In this document: positions 7,753 through 13,757 of the stretch, one piece after another | How positions within the stretch are numbered: the first letter of the stretch is position 1 | Layout: each line of letters starts with the position of its first letter | NCBI GenBank assembly: GCA_934678955.1 | Contig: CAKUSI010000068.1 | Location: 1 to 13,757, forward strand | Length of the DNA stretch: 13,757 bases | Origin: an uncultured Austwickia sp. | GTDB taxonomy: Bacteria; Actinomycetota; Actinomycetes; Actinomycetales; Dermatophilaceae | Reading direction: 5' to 3' | The notes under the pieces: model-generated | What the model was told of the DNA's origin: nothing | Database searches by the model: none | Seen by the model: the letters and a program-made list of their open reading frames with translations, nothing else | Position numbers and translations under genes: made by a program

Positions 7753-8313
7753 GTGTCGGATCCGGCGGGGCCATCCGTGGCCCCGCCGGATCTGTGTGTG
7801 CTGACGACGGGCGGGACTATCGACAAGGTCTACACACAGACCGGCGATCTGGAGGTCGGCGATCCCGCCGCGCCGGCGCTGCTGCGGGTGGGCGGAGTGG
7901 GCATGGAGCGGGTGTCGATCGTGCCCGTGCTGCGCAAGGACAGCCTCGACATGGACGACGCCGACCGGGCTCTCATCGCGGCGCGCCTCGATGAGCAGGC
8001 CTGCCGGCACGTGGTCATCACCCATGGCACGGACACCATGACCGACACCGCCGAGTTCCTCGCCGGGCAGCGGTCCCGCTGGCCGGCGTCGGTGATCGTG
8101 CTCACCGGGGCGATGCAGCCGGCGGCGATGACGACCTCTGATGCCGCCTTCAACGTCGGTGCGGCCATGAGCGCCGCCAGGCTGCTGGGCCCGGGGGTCT
8201 ACGTCTGTATGGGCGGGACGACGTATGCGGCGGGCTCCGTCCGCAAGGACCGGGAGCGCGGTCGCTTCGTCCGCCAAGCGCTCCCGCACGAGTCGCTCCC
8301 CGAGGGGCTTTGA
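7753..8313 (+). CDS. Single-domain asparaginase-family protein
   Basis: A 186-aa protein matching the N-terminal catalytic domain of L-asparaginases. LTTGGTIDKVY (17-27) carries the expected nucleophile T19, and ITHGTDTMTDTAEFL (89-103) carries the T93-D94 pair. RKDSLDMDDADR, IVLTGAMQPA, SDAAFNVG and the GVYVCMGG to GRF ending match the family of about 165-175 aa that lacks the C-terminal domain of the 330-aa enzymes. It therefore looks complete, not truncated. Activity on asparagine is not certain for this short family, and the catalytic lysine of full-length enzymes is not obvious. The start is uncertain: GTG 7753 sits six bases after the phaZ stop with no strong Shine-Dalgarno, and GTG 7777 and 7798 are alternatives on either side of the hairpin. 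Translational coupling to phaZ is likely. Confidence 0.85.
   Translation: MSDPAGPSVAPPDLCVLTTGGTIDKVYTQTGDLEVGDPAAPALLRVGGVGMERVSIVPVLRKDSLDMDDADRALIAARLDEQACRHVVITHGTDTMTDTAEFLAGQRSRWPASVIVLTGAMQPAAMTTSDAAFNVGAAMSAARLLGPGVYVCMGGTTYAAGSVRKDRERGRFVRQALPHESLPEGL
7759..7792 (+). terminator. Perfect 15-bp hairpin at the phaZ/asparaginase junction
   Basis: GATCCGGCGGGGCCA (7759-7773) and its exact complement (7778-7792) are separated by four bases, TCCG. It lies 12 bases after the phaZ stop and is followed by TGTGTGTG, so it could be the phaZ terminator. It also overlaps the first codons of the next gene if that gene starts at GTG 7753, and it holds GTG 7777 at the loop edge, so it could instead attenuate or mask translation of the asparaginase-like gene. 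Confidence 0.75.
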
Positions 8314-8437
8314 CCGGACAGACGGATGCGCCGCAGGGCGGTCCGGCGGAGGGTCTGCCGGGCCGGCCTTGACAGTCCCCGCGACGTGGGGACAAGCCGC
8401 CGCGACGTGCCGGCGTGGGGACCAGGAGAAGTGCAGA

Positions 8438-8475
8438 CGACGGCCGGGGCTTCCTCTTGGAAGCCCCGGCCGTCG
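8438..8475. terminator. Bidirectional terminator, 17-bp perfect stem
   Basis: CGACGGCCGGGGCTTCC (8438-8454) pairs exactly with 8459-8475 around the loop TCTT. It sits between the convergent asparaginase-like and TSUP genes and should end transcription from both sides. A smaller stem, GTCCCC/GGGGAC (8375-8380 and 8388-8393), precedes it. Confidence 0.85.
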
Positions 8476-8512
8476 CGGTGGGATCCGATGCCGGAACCGA
8501 CGGGCGGCCGGG

Positions 8513-8562
8513 TCAGGCCGCATCAGGTCCCGGATCAGGCCGCATCAGGTCTGCGGTCAGGC
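8513..8562. repeat. 17-bp direct repeat at the 3' end of the TSUP gene
   Basis: TCAGGCCGCATCAGGTC occurs at 8513-8529 and again at 8535-8551, 22 bp apart. A third, partial copy (TCAGGC) starts at 8557 and contains the stop codon of the TSUP gene. It may be a local duplication around the stop codon; no function is evident. Confidence 0.6.
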
Positions 8563-9570
8563 GGGGTCGCGTGTCAGCTCGTCGCGCCGGTCGTCGCGGT
8601 CCCGAATCGCCGGACCCCCGTCCTCCCGGTCGGCGCTGACCGCAACCGGCTGCTCACCGTCGTGGCCCGCGAGGACGCGCTGAAGCTCCAGCTCCTCCGC
8701 AGCGCGGGTCTCGGCGCGGTAGGCGCGCCAGGAGTAGGCGATCGCGGCGGCCCACACGACCGCGATGGCCAGGAACACCGGGTTCTGGACCGAGGTGGGA
8801 GCCTCGATCCAGTCGCTACGCAGCAGGGTGCGCACGTTGGTGAGGACGATCAGCCCACCGACCGCCGCACCGAGGAGCCGCGGCGGGATGTGCCGCACCA
8901 GCCAGGCGGCGATCGGCGCGGCGATCAGCGCGCCGATCAGCAGCGCCAGAGCCATCGCGGGGACGATGGCGCCGCCCCCGAGGCCGATGAAGAAGCCGAT
9001 GCTCGCCGCGATGGCGACCAGGAACTCGCTGGTGTCGATCGAGCCGATGACCTTGCGGGGCTCCATACGACCGCTGGCGAGCAGCGCCGGCGTGCCGACC
9101 GGGCCCCACCCGCCACCGCCGGTGGCGTCCACGAACCCGGCGAAGAGGCCGAGCGGAGCGAGGAAGCGCCGGCGCAGCGGCTGGCCGAGCCGACGCGTGG
9201 AGACGCCCCGCAGCGTGAAGCGGATGAGGATGTAGAGCCCGAGGGCGAGCAGGATCAGCGACATCACGGGCTGGGCGAGCTCGGTGGAGAGCCAGGAGAG
9301 GAACGTCGCGCCGACGAACGCGCCGATCGCTCCCGGGATACCGACGCGGGCGACCACACGCCAGTCGACGTTGCCGAAGCGCCAGTGCGACACCCCCGAG
9401 GCGAGGGTCGTGCCGATCTCGGCGAGGTGGACGGTGGCGGACGCCGCGGCCGGGTTGGTCCCGATCGCGAGCAGCAGCGTGGTGGAGGTCACGCCGTAGG
9501 CCATCCCCAGGCTGCCGTCGACGAGCTGCGCGCCGAGGCCGACCAGGGCCAGAAGAACGAGTGAGGGCAT
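8557..9570 (-). CDS. TSUP/TauE-SafE family sulfite or sulfonate exporter
   Basis: A 337-aa integral membrane protein of the TSUP (TauE/SafE/DUF81) family. It opens with a hydrophobic helix and the typical DGSLGMAYGVTSTTLLL and the following helix segment TNPAAASATVHLAEIGTT. The second half repeats the theme with GFVDATGGGGWGPVGTPALL and GSIDTSEFLVAIAASIGFF. I estimate eight membrane segments up to about residue 280, followed by a long charged cytoplasmic tail with E, R and D runs. Family members export sulfite, sulfoacetate or related organosulfur anions. A sulfur role is supported by the Cys-rich leader peptide encoded 110 bp upstream on the same strand. The ATG at 9570 has only a weak GGAA upstream. 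Terminated by the 8438-8475 stem-loop. Confidence 0.9.
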   Translation of the reverse strand: MPSLVLLALVGLGAQLVDGSLGMAYGVTSTTLLLAIGTNPAAASATVHLAEIGTTLASGVSHWRFGNVDWRVVARVGIPGAIGAFVGATFLSWLSTELAQPVMSLILLALGLYILIRFTLRGVSTRRLGQPLRRRFLAPLGLFAGFVDATGGGGWGPVGTPALLASGRMEPRKVIGSIDTSEFLVAIAASIGFFIGLGGGAIVPAMALALLIGALIAAPIAAWLVRHIPPRLLGAAVGGLIVLTNVRTLLRSDWIEAPTSVQNPVFLAIAVVWAAAIAYSWRAYRAETRAAEELELQRVLAGHDGEQPVAVSADREDGGPAIRDRDDRRDELTRDPA

Positions 9571-9639
9571 GGGAGTAAGGGCTTCCTACGCGAAGGTTCA
9601 GGGCAGGGCGGGGGCCGCACCGAGGGCAGCAGGCACGCA

Positions 9640-9656
9640 GAGCCCGCCAGGGGCTC
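9640..9656 (-). promoter_or_regulatory. Hairpin in the leader between the Cys peptide and the TSUP gene
   Basis: GAGCCC (9640-9645) and GGGCTC (9651-9656) form a 6-bp stem with a five-base loop about 25 bases after the leader-peptide stop. Stalling of a ribosome at the Cys codons could change whether this structure forms. The stem is short, and other pairings in this GC-rich 110-bp leader are possible. Confidence 0.4.
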
Positions 9657-9680
9657 CGAGCGCGAGGTGGTCGGGCGTCC

Positions 9681-9836
9681 CTAGCGGCAACAGAGCGCGC
9701 TGGCCACGCGCAGGAGGTCGATCGCGCGCCGACTCACCAGGACGGGCCGCTCTCCGCGCACGAGCGCGAGCTCGTCTCTCACCGGCGAGGGGATGAGACG
9801 ACTCGCGAGCGCGGCGCGCACGCGAACCTCACTCAT
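9681..9836 (-). CDS. Cysteine-ending leader peptide upstream of the TSUP permease
   Basis: A 51-aa peptide ending SRRAIDLLRVASALCCR. The C-terminal pattern of a basic pair, then IDLLRV(A/S)SALC and Cys-Cys-Arg, is that of the putative leader peptides found upstream of sulfur-assimilation and sulfur-transport genes in actinobacteria. In mycobacteria, small ORFs ending in Cys codons are known to sense cysteine by ribosome stalling and to control the gene downstream. ATG 9836 is preferred because AAGGG lies seven bases upstream. A GTG at 9737 would give an 18-aa version limited to the conserved tail. Its stop is 110 bases from the TSUP start, leaving room for a switching RNA structure. The likely job is regulatory in cis, with the peptide itself dispensable. 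Confidence 0.82.
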   Translation of the reverse strand: MSEVRVRAALASRLIPSPVRDELALVRGERPVLVSRRAIDLLRVASALCCR

Positions 9837-9867
9837 GCTGTAGCCCTTCGACCGGGAATCGGGACGG

Positions 9868-9911
9868 CTGAAGCATGACACGAAATTATGGATTGTCAAA
9901 GCAAGCTTCAG
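9868..9911 (-). promoter_or_regulatory. Promoter with nested inverted repeats for the leader-TSUP unit
   Basis: On the minus strand, TTGACA (9899-9894) is a perfect -35, followed by a 16-bp spacer and CATGCT (9877-9872) as -10. Transcription would begin near 9865, about 29 bases before the leader-peptide ATG. The stretch is much richer in A+T than its surroundings. CTGAAGC (9868-9874) and GCTTCAG (9905-9911) are an inverted pair flanking the promoter, and TGACA/TGTCA (9876-9880 and 9894-9898) is nested inside. This geometry suits an operator for a dimeric or looping regulator, in addition to attenuation. Confidence 0.6.
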
Positions 9912-9975
9912 CAATCGAGATTCGTCTGAGTGGGTGCGACCGTCGTCGCGTGTCCGCGCACTCACCGTGCTGCCG

Positions 9976-10683
9976 TCAGAGCCCGGAGCACTGGCCTTCC
10001 TTGGCGCCCTTCACGTCGTTGCCGCCGCCGGCGGGCGAGGTTCGGTTGCCTTCGCACTGCAGGTTGCCGTCGATCCTGTTGCCGGCGAACCGCTGGGCTC
10101 CCCGGTTGTGCTCGGACTGGAGGTTGCCGTCGATCTGCACGCCCTCGACGGAGGCGCTGCGGCCGTCCTTGAGCTGGATGTCCCCGTCGACGCGCCCGCC
10201 GGAGACGATCACGGTCGTGTGGCCGTCGGCCTGCACGTTGCCGCCGATCATCGCCCCGCGCATGGTGGCGGCGCCCCCGACCTCGATCCGCACGTTGCCG
10301 GTGACCCTGGTTCCGGCGAGCACGCACGTCGCCCCCGACGGGACGGTCACGTCGCCGGTGACCGTGGCTGCGGCCATCGTGCCGGCGCACTCGCCCGCCC
10401 CGGCGGGGACGGCGCCCGGCTCGGACGCCGCGGGCGCGGCCGTCGGGGCCTGGGTGGCGTCGGGGACCTGGGTGGCGTCGGGAGCCTGGGGCGCGTCGTC
10501 GGCGCCCGCGTCCGACGTGGGAGACGCGGTCCGCTCCGTGGTCGTCGGTGATCCTTCCGGAGTTGTCGACGTCGCCGGGCTGGGCGCCGGCGCGTCGGCG
10601 ACCGACCCGTCGCCACCGCACCCGGCGACGGCGACGACGAGCGCCGCGGCGGACAGAACCGGTACCAGCACGTGACGTCCCAT
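9976..10683 (-). CDS. Lipoprotein with 19-residue beta-helix-like repeats
   Basis: A 235-aa predicted lipoprotein. The signal peptide ends in the lipobox LVVAVAGC, with acylated C22, so the mature protein should be anchored to the outer face of the membrane. Residues about 27-95 are a Pro/Ala/Thr/Ser-rich linker, including a doubled PDATQ unit. From 108 to 223 six consecutive repeats follow, each opening with (V/I)(T/D/G)G(D/N)(V/I/L). Their conserved glycines are at 110, 129, 148, 167, 186 and 206, so the period is 19, 19, 19, 19 and 20. That period suits one turn of a right-handed beta-helix, as in bactofilin-like or adhesin folds. Cysteines 99, 120, 210 and 232 could form two disulfides. 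I do not recognise a specific family. It is divergent from the MFS gene. Confidence 0.85.
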   Translation of the reverse strand: MGRHVLVPVLSAAALVVAVAGCGGDGSVADAPAPSPATSTTPEGSPTTTERTASPTSDAGADDAPQAPDATQVPDATQAPTAAPAASEPGAVPAGAGECAGTMAAATVTGDVTVPSGATCVLAGTRVTGNVRIEVGGAATMRGAMIGGNVQADGHTTVIVSGGRVDGDIQLKDGRSASVEGVQIDGNLQSEHNRGAQRFAGNRIDGNLQCEGNRTSPAGGGNDVKGAKEGQCSGL

Positions 10684-10751
10684 GCGCTCGAGCCTAGCGA
10701 GCGTTGCGGCTCATACTCTCCGGCGCCGACGGGCGCCGCCCCGAGTCCGCG

Positions 10752-10757
10752 TACAGT
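10752..10757 (+). promoter_or_regulatory. Possible -10 of the MFS gene
   Basis: TACAGT fits TANNNT and would place transcription near 10764, giving a 5' leader of about 60 bases before the ATG at 10824. No convincing -35 precedes it. The 140-bp gap between the divergent lipoprotein and MFS genes shows nothing else definite. Confidence 0.3.
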
Positions 10758-10823
10758 ATGGGCGCCGCCGCCCGCTCCCGCAGCCGTCGCGCCGGCGCTT
10801 CGACCCCAGAACTCGAAAGGCGT

Positions 10824-12080
10824 ATGAGCACACCCCAGCCCACGGTCCCGCCCACCGACATGGATCGCCGGGCGCGCGCGGCCGTCGCCGCGTTGTTCTG
10901 CGTGAACGCCGCCCTCTTCGGCACCTTGGTGCCCCGGCTCCCCGAAGTGCGCGAGACCTTCGGCCTGTCGCTGGACGCCTACGGCGCCGTGGTCGCGTCG
11001 GTCGCGGTCGGATCGATCCTCGCCGGGCCCGCCATCCCGGCGGGACTTCGCCGCTGGGGCTCGGGGCCGCTCGCGTCTCGTGGGAGCGCGGCGCTTGCCA
11101 CGCTCTACATCCTGTTGGGCGCCGTCGTGTGGCTGGCCGGGGCGCGCAGCGGGGACGGGGCGCCCTCCGTGGCCGCCCTCCTCGCGGTGACCATCGTCCT
11201 TCTCGGGACGACCGGGGCGGTCGACGGCGCCGTGGACGTCGCCATGAACAGCCACGGGTTCCGGGTGCAGCGTCGCTACGGGCGTTCGATCGTCACGTCG
11301 TTCCACGGGGTGTGGAGCGTGAGCGCCGTCGGTGGTGGGCTGGTGGGCTCGCTCGCCGTCGGCCTCGGCGTGCCGATCGCGGTCCACCTCGCGGTCACGG
11401 GGCTCCTCCTGGGCGGCCTGGCCCTGGTGAGCGGCCGGTTCCTGCTCGCCGGGGCGGACCCCGTGGACGCCGAACGACACGAGGCGGCCCGCTCGGCGGG
11501 GCGTCCCCCGGCCCGGCTGCTGGCAGTGCTCGCCGCCTGCGCCGCGGTGGCCGTCTGCGGCGGCATGGTGGAGGAGGCGGGCAGCACCTGGGGCGCCCTG
11601 CTCATGATCGAGGAGGGGGGCGCGACTCCCGGCGCGGCGGGACTCGCGTTCGTCGCCCTGTCGGCCGCGATGACCGTCGGCCGGTTCACGGGGGACCGGC
11701 TGCTCGACGCCTTCGGCGCCCGCCGCGTCGTGGGCCTCGGGGGGCTGCTGATCGCGGCCGGGATCGCCCTGGCCGTCGGGCTGCCCGCGCCGGCGACGAT
11801 CGTGTCCGGTTATGCCCTGGCGGGTTTCGGCACGGCCACCCTGGTTCCCACGGCGATGCAGGCCGGCGACCGCCTCCCTGGGCTGCCCCCCGGTGTCGGC
11901 CTGACGGCGGTCAGCTGGACCCTCCGCTTCGCATTCCTCGTCTCGCCGGTGATCATCGGGGCCATCGGGCAGGCTGCCGGGCTGCGGGTTGCGCTCCTGC
12001 TGGTGGTCGCCGCGGGCGTGATCACCACGCTGCTCGCGCCTGCCCTCGCGCCTCGCGGGGCCCGCTCCGGCCACGGCTGA
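10824..12080 (+). CDS. MFS transporter, YbjJ-like
   Basis: A 418-aa major facilitator superfamily protein with about 12 hydrophobic segments. The first half contains FGTLVPRLPEVRETFGLS and the A-like motif region LRRWGSG. The middle region AVDGAVDVAMNSHGFRVQRR, then YGRSIVTSFHGVWSVS, matches the D.AMN..G..VE...GR.....FHG..S pattern I associate with the YbjJ subgroup. The second half repeats the fold with a GRFTGDRLLDAFGARRV motif. ATG 10824 has GAAAGG three bases upstream; an in-frame ATG at 10758 is unlikely because it overlaps the possible -10. The substrate is unknown; export of a small metabolite or drug is a family-level guess only. It precedes the chemotaxis gene on the same strand, but there is no functional link and a 105-bp gap. 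Confidence 0.88.
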   Translation: MSTPQPTVPPTDMDRRARAAVAALFCVNAALFGTLVPRLPEVRETFGLSLDAYGAVVASVAVGSILAGPAIPAGLRRWGSGPLASRGSAALATLYILLGAVVWLAGARSGDGAPSVAALLAVTIVLLGTTGAVDGAVDVAMNSHGFRVQRRYGRSIVTSFHGVWSVSAVGGGLVGSLAVGLGVPIAVHLAVTGLLLGGLALVSGRFLLAGADPVDAERHEAARSAGRPPARLLAVLAACAAVAVCGGMVEEAGSTWGALLMIEEGGATPGAAGLAFVALSAAMTVGRFTGDRLLDAFGARRVVGLGGLLIAAGIALAVGLPAPATIVSGYALAGFGTATLVPTAMQAGDRLPGLPPGVGLTAVSWTLRFAFLVSPVIIGAIGQAAGLRVALLLVVAAGVITTLLAPALAPRGARSGHG

Positions 12081-12106
12081 TTCGCCGAATGTCCAGACTT
12101 GCGCGC

Positions 12107-12155
12107 TTTATACCCTCTGTCGGGGGCCGATGGGTGGCGGGGGAGGAAGACCATC
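12107..12155 (+). promoter_or_regulatory. Leader of the chemotaxis gene: GCCGAT box and strong Shine-Dalgarno
   Basis: GCCGAT at 12126-12131 resembles the first six bases of the -10 (GCCGATAA) used by flagellar-type sigma factors, and the AT-rich TTTATACC is 11 bases upstream, though it does not match the usual -35 well. Further on, GGGAGGA (12141-12147) is the best ribosome binding site in the region. It lies five bases before an in-frame ATC (12153) but 38 bases before the first ATG (12186). Confidence 0.35.
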
Positions 12156-12185
12156 TCCCTCGACGACGACCCGACGAAACGCGAG

Positions 12186-13757
12186 ATGACGATGACGCTG
12201 ACGAGTACGCCCGCCACGGACACCGAGACGAAGGGCGGACTGCTGGGTCGAGGAACGGTCGCCAAGATCACGGGAGCCGTGGGGCTCGTCGCCCTGACCA
12301 CGCTGATCGTCGGCGGCGCAGGCGTCGCCGGCTCTCGTGCCATCGCCGACCTCAACACCCAGATGTACTCCCGGGACACGCAAGGTCTGGTCGCCGCGGA
12401 CTCCCTCAAGTACGACTACGTCCTGATCCGGCAGCTGTCCGCCAGTGCGACCCTCCAGACCGATCCGGCCGCGAAGCAGGCGACGATCGACAGGCGCACC
12501 CCCGTGGTGGACCGCCTGAAGCGTGACGCGGCCTCATTCAAGGGACGAGACGACCTGTCCGACGCGGAACGGTCGACGGCCGAGGCGGTGGACGGTCACG
12601 TCAACGAGTACGTCGATCTCATGACGCAGACGGAAGCCCTCTTCAGCGCCGGCAAGCCCGCCGAGGCCAACGCGCTGCGCAACGGGCGGCTCGCCGAGGT
12701 GTCCGGCCTGGTCACCACGGGGCTCGACGAGATCACCCAGCTCAAGCAGGAGACGGCCGCCTCGGCCCACGACGAGGCGCAGTCCACCGCGACCACCATC
12801 GTGCTGCTGATCTGCCTCGTGGGCGTCCTCGGGGTGCTCCTGGGCGCGGTGGTGGCCCGCCGCATCGGTCGCGCGATGGTCAAGGACCTGGGGCAGATCC
12901 GCCGGGTCGCCTCTGCAGCGACCGTCGGCGACCTCAGCCAGCGCACCGGAGTGACGGCCGCGGACGAGACCGGTGAGGCCGCACGCGCGCTCGACGCGTC
13001 GCTGCAGCACATCGGCCAGCTCATCACCGAGGTCCGCGCGACGGCGGACAGCGTGGTCGACGGGGTGAGCGGTCTGCGCGAGTCCACGGCGTCCGTGGCC
13101 GACGGCTCCCGCAGGGCGTCGCAGGAGGCCACGCGCACCTCGGAGTCGGCGAACGGTGTGTCATCCAACGTGCAGACGGTGGCTTCCGGCACCGAGGAGA
13201 TGAGCGCGAGCATCCGTGAGATCGCGGCGAACGCCCAGGATGCCGCCGGGGTGGCCGCCAGCGCGGTGCGGGTGGCCGACCAGACCAACGCGACCGTGGC
13301 CAAGCTGGGGGCGTCCTCCGCCGAGATCGGCGACGTCGTCAAGACGATCACGAGCATCGCCGAGCAGACCAACCTGCTGGCCCTGAACGCCACGATCGAG
13401 GCGGCCCGTGCCGGGGAGGCCGGCAAGGGCTTCGCGGTGGTGGCCAACGAGGTCAAGGACCTGGCCCAGGAGACCGCCAAGGCCACCGAGGACATCTCTC
13501 GGCGGGTGGAGCAGATCCAGGTGGACACCGAGGCGGCGGTGACCGCGATCAGCCAGATCTCGGGGATCATCGCCCGGATCAACGACACTCAGTCCACCAT
13601 CGCCTCGGCGGTGGAGGAGCAGACCGCCACCACCAACGAGATGGGCCGCAGCGCGGCCGACGCGGCCAGCGGGAGCAGCACCATCGCCACCGGCGTCCAG
13701 ACGATGGCCTCGGCGGCGGCGCAGTCCTCGGCCACGGTCGACGGCATGATGCAGTCC
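12186..13757 (+). CDS. Methyl-accepting chemotaxis protein (3' end outside window)
   Basis: A transmembrane chemoreceptor; 524 codons are present and the frame is open at the right edge. TM1 is about residues 27-49. An extracytoplasmic helical sensor domain (about 50-200, four-helix-bundle type) is followed by TM2 (about 203-225), a HAMP domain (about 226-280) and the long signalling coiled coil. The signalling tip is nearly invariant: [20 protein letters not shown], then [17 protein letters not shown] (391-427). This binds CheA and CheW and controls flagellar or similar motility. Glu/Gln-rich stretches on both sides are the expected methylation helices. The start is in doubt: ATG 12186 and ATG 12192 lack a ribosome binding site, while an excellent one precedes the in-frame ATC at 12153, which would add 11 residues. 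The ligand is unknown. Confidence 0.93.
   Translation, partial: MTMTLTSTPATDTETKGGLLGRGTVAKITGAVGLVALTTLIVGGAGVAGSRAIADLNTQMYSRDTQGLVAADSLKYDYVLIRQLSASATLQTDPAAKQATIDRRTPVVDRLKRDAASFKGRDDLSDAERSTAEAVDGHVNEYVDLMTQTEALFSAGKPAEANALRNGRLAEVSGLVTTGLDEITQLKQETAASAHDEAQSTATTIVLLICLVGVLGVLLGAVVARRIGRAMVKDLGQIRRVASAATVGDLSQRTGVTAADETGEAARALDASLQHIGQLITEVRATADSVVDGVSGLRESTASVADGSRRASQEATRTSESANGVSSNVQTVASGTEEMSASIREIAANAQDAAGVAASAVRVADQTNATVAKLGASSAEIGDVVKTITSIAEQTNLLALNATIEAARAGEAGKGFAVVANEVKDLAQETAKATEDISRRVEQIQVDTEAAVTAISQISGIIARINDTQSTIASAVEEQTATTNEMGRSAADAASGSSTIATGVQTMASAAAQSSATVDGMMQS

Noticed and set aside
7753..8313. Truncated asparaginase pseudogene
   Set aside because: It is half the length of classical asparaginases, but it matches the short single-domain family along its whole length, including the ending, so it is probably intact.
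8369..8374. TTGACA as a promoter -35 after the asparaginase-like gene
   Set aside because: There is no -10 at a suitable distance and no plus-strand gene downstream; a terminator follows.
8326..9564. 412-codon open frame antisense to the TSUP gene, with an AGGAG before GTG 8431
   Set aside because: The Shine-Dalgarno-like match lies just before the terminator stem, and the translated product has only charged low-complexity sequence.
10347..12074. 575-codon open frame antisense to the MFS gene
   Set aside because: Composition is typical of an antisense frame (Gly, Arg, His, Glu), and the plus strand has a clear 12-helix transporter.
1..13757. tRNA, rRNA, insertion sequence or prophage genes
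   Set aside because: No cloverleaf with conserved tRNA boxes, no rRNA sequence, no transposase or integrase and no phage structural gene was recognised on either strand.

Overview
The window is about 13.8 kb of high-GC DNA. G/C-ending codons, GTG starts, a family A polymerase of the stand-alone actinobacterial type and a cysteine-ending leader peptide all point to an actinobacterium. An intracellular polyhydroxyalkanoate (PHA) depolymerase and a methyl-accepting chemotaxis protein suggest a PHA-storing, motile species. The genus cannot be fixed from the sequence.

Layout, left to right. Positions 1-600 hold no gene but carry three kinds of repeat: a 52-bp tandem array with a 209-bp higher-order period that runs off the left edge, a 15-20 bp inverted repeat trio, and degenerate GC-rich repeats. 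A large CoA-transferase (601-2625, minus) follows, with an acidic insert and a C-terminal extension. A divergent Uma2-family nuclease-fold gene (2867-3415, plus) ends at a strong bidirectional terminator. Beyond it, a family A DNA polymerase (4417-6165) and a MerR/GyrI-like regulator (3524-4363) are read leftward. The MerR promoter has the classic dyad-in-spacer design. phaZ (6296-7747, plus) diverges from the polymerase and looks leaderless. Six bases after its stop lies the likely GTG start of a single-domain asparaginase-like gene, inside which sits a perfect 15-bp hairpin. A 17-bp-stem terminator then separates this pair from a leftward sulfur unit: a 51-aa leader peptide ending Cys-Cys-Arg (9681-9836) followed by a TSUP/TauE-SafE membrane permease (8557-9570). 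Next come a leftward lipoprotein with 19-residue beta-helix-like repeats (9976-10683), a divergent YbjJ-like MFS transporter (10824-12080), and a chemotaxis receptor cut by the right edge (12186-13757).

How the genes fit together. The clearest functional unit is leader peptide plus TSUP permease, which reads as cysteine-responsive attenuation of a sulfite or organosulfonate exporter. The phaZ-asparaginase pair may be translationally coupled through the hairpin, or the hairpin may simply be the phaZ terminator. The CoA-transferase and PhaZ could both serve short-chain acyl-CoA and PHA metabolism, but they are not in one operon. Nothing resembles a phage, insertion sequence, CRISPR array or RNA gene. 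The most unusual signals are the 209-bp higher-order array, the sharp codon-use break inside phaZ, and the regulatory RNA structures.
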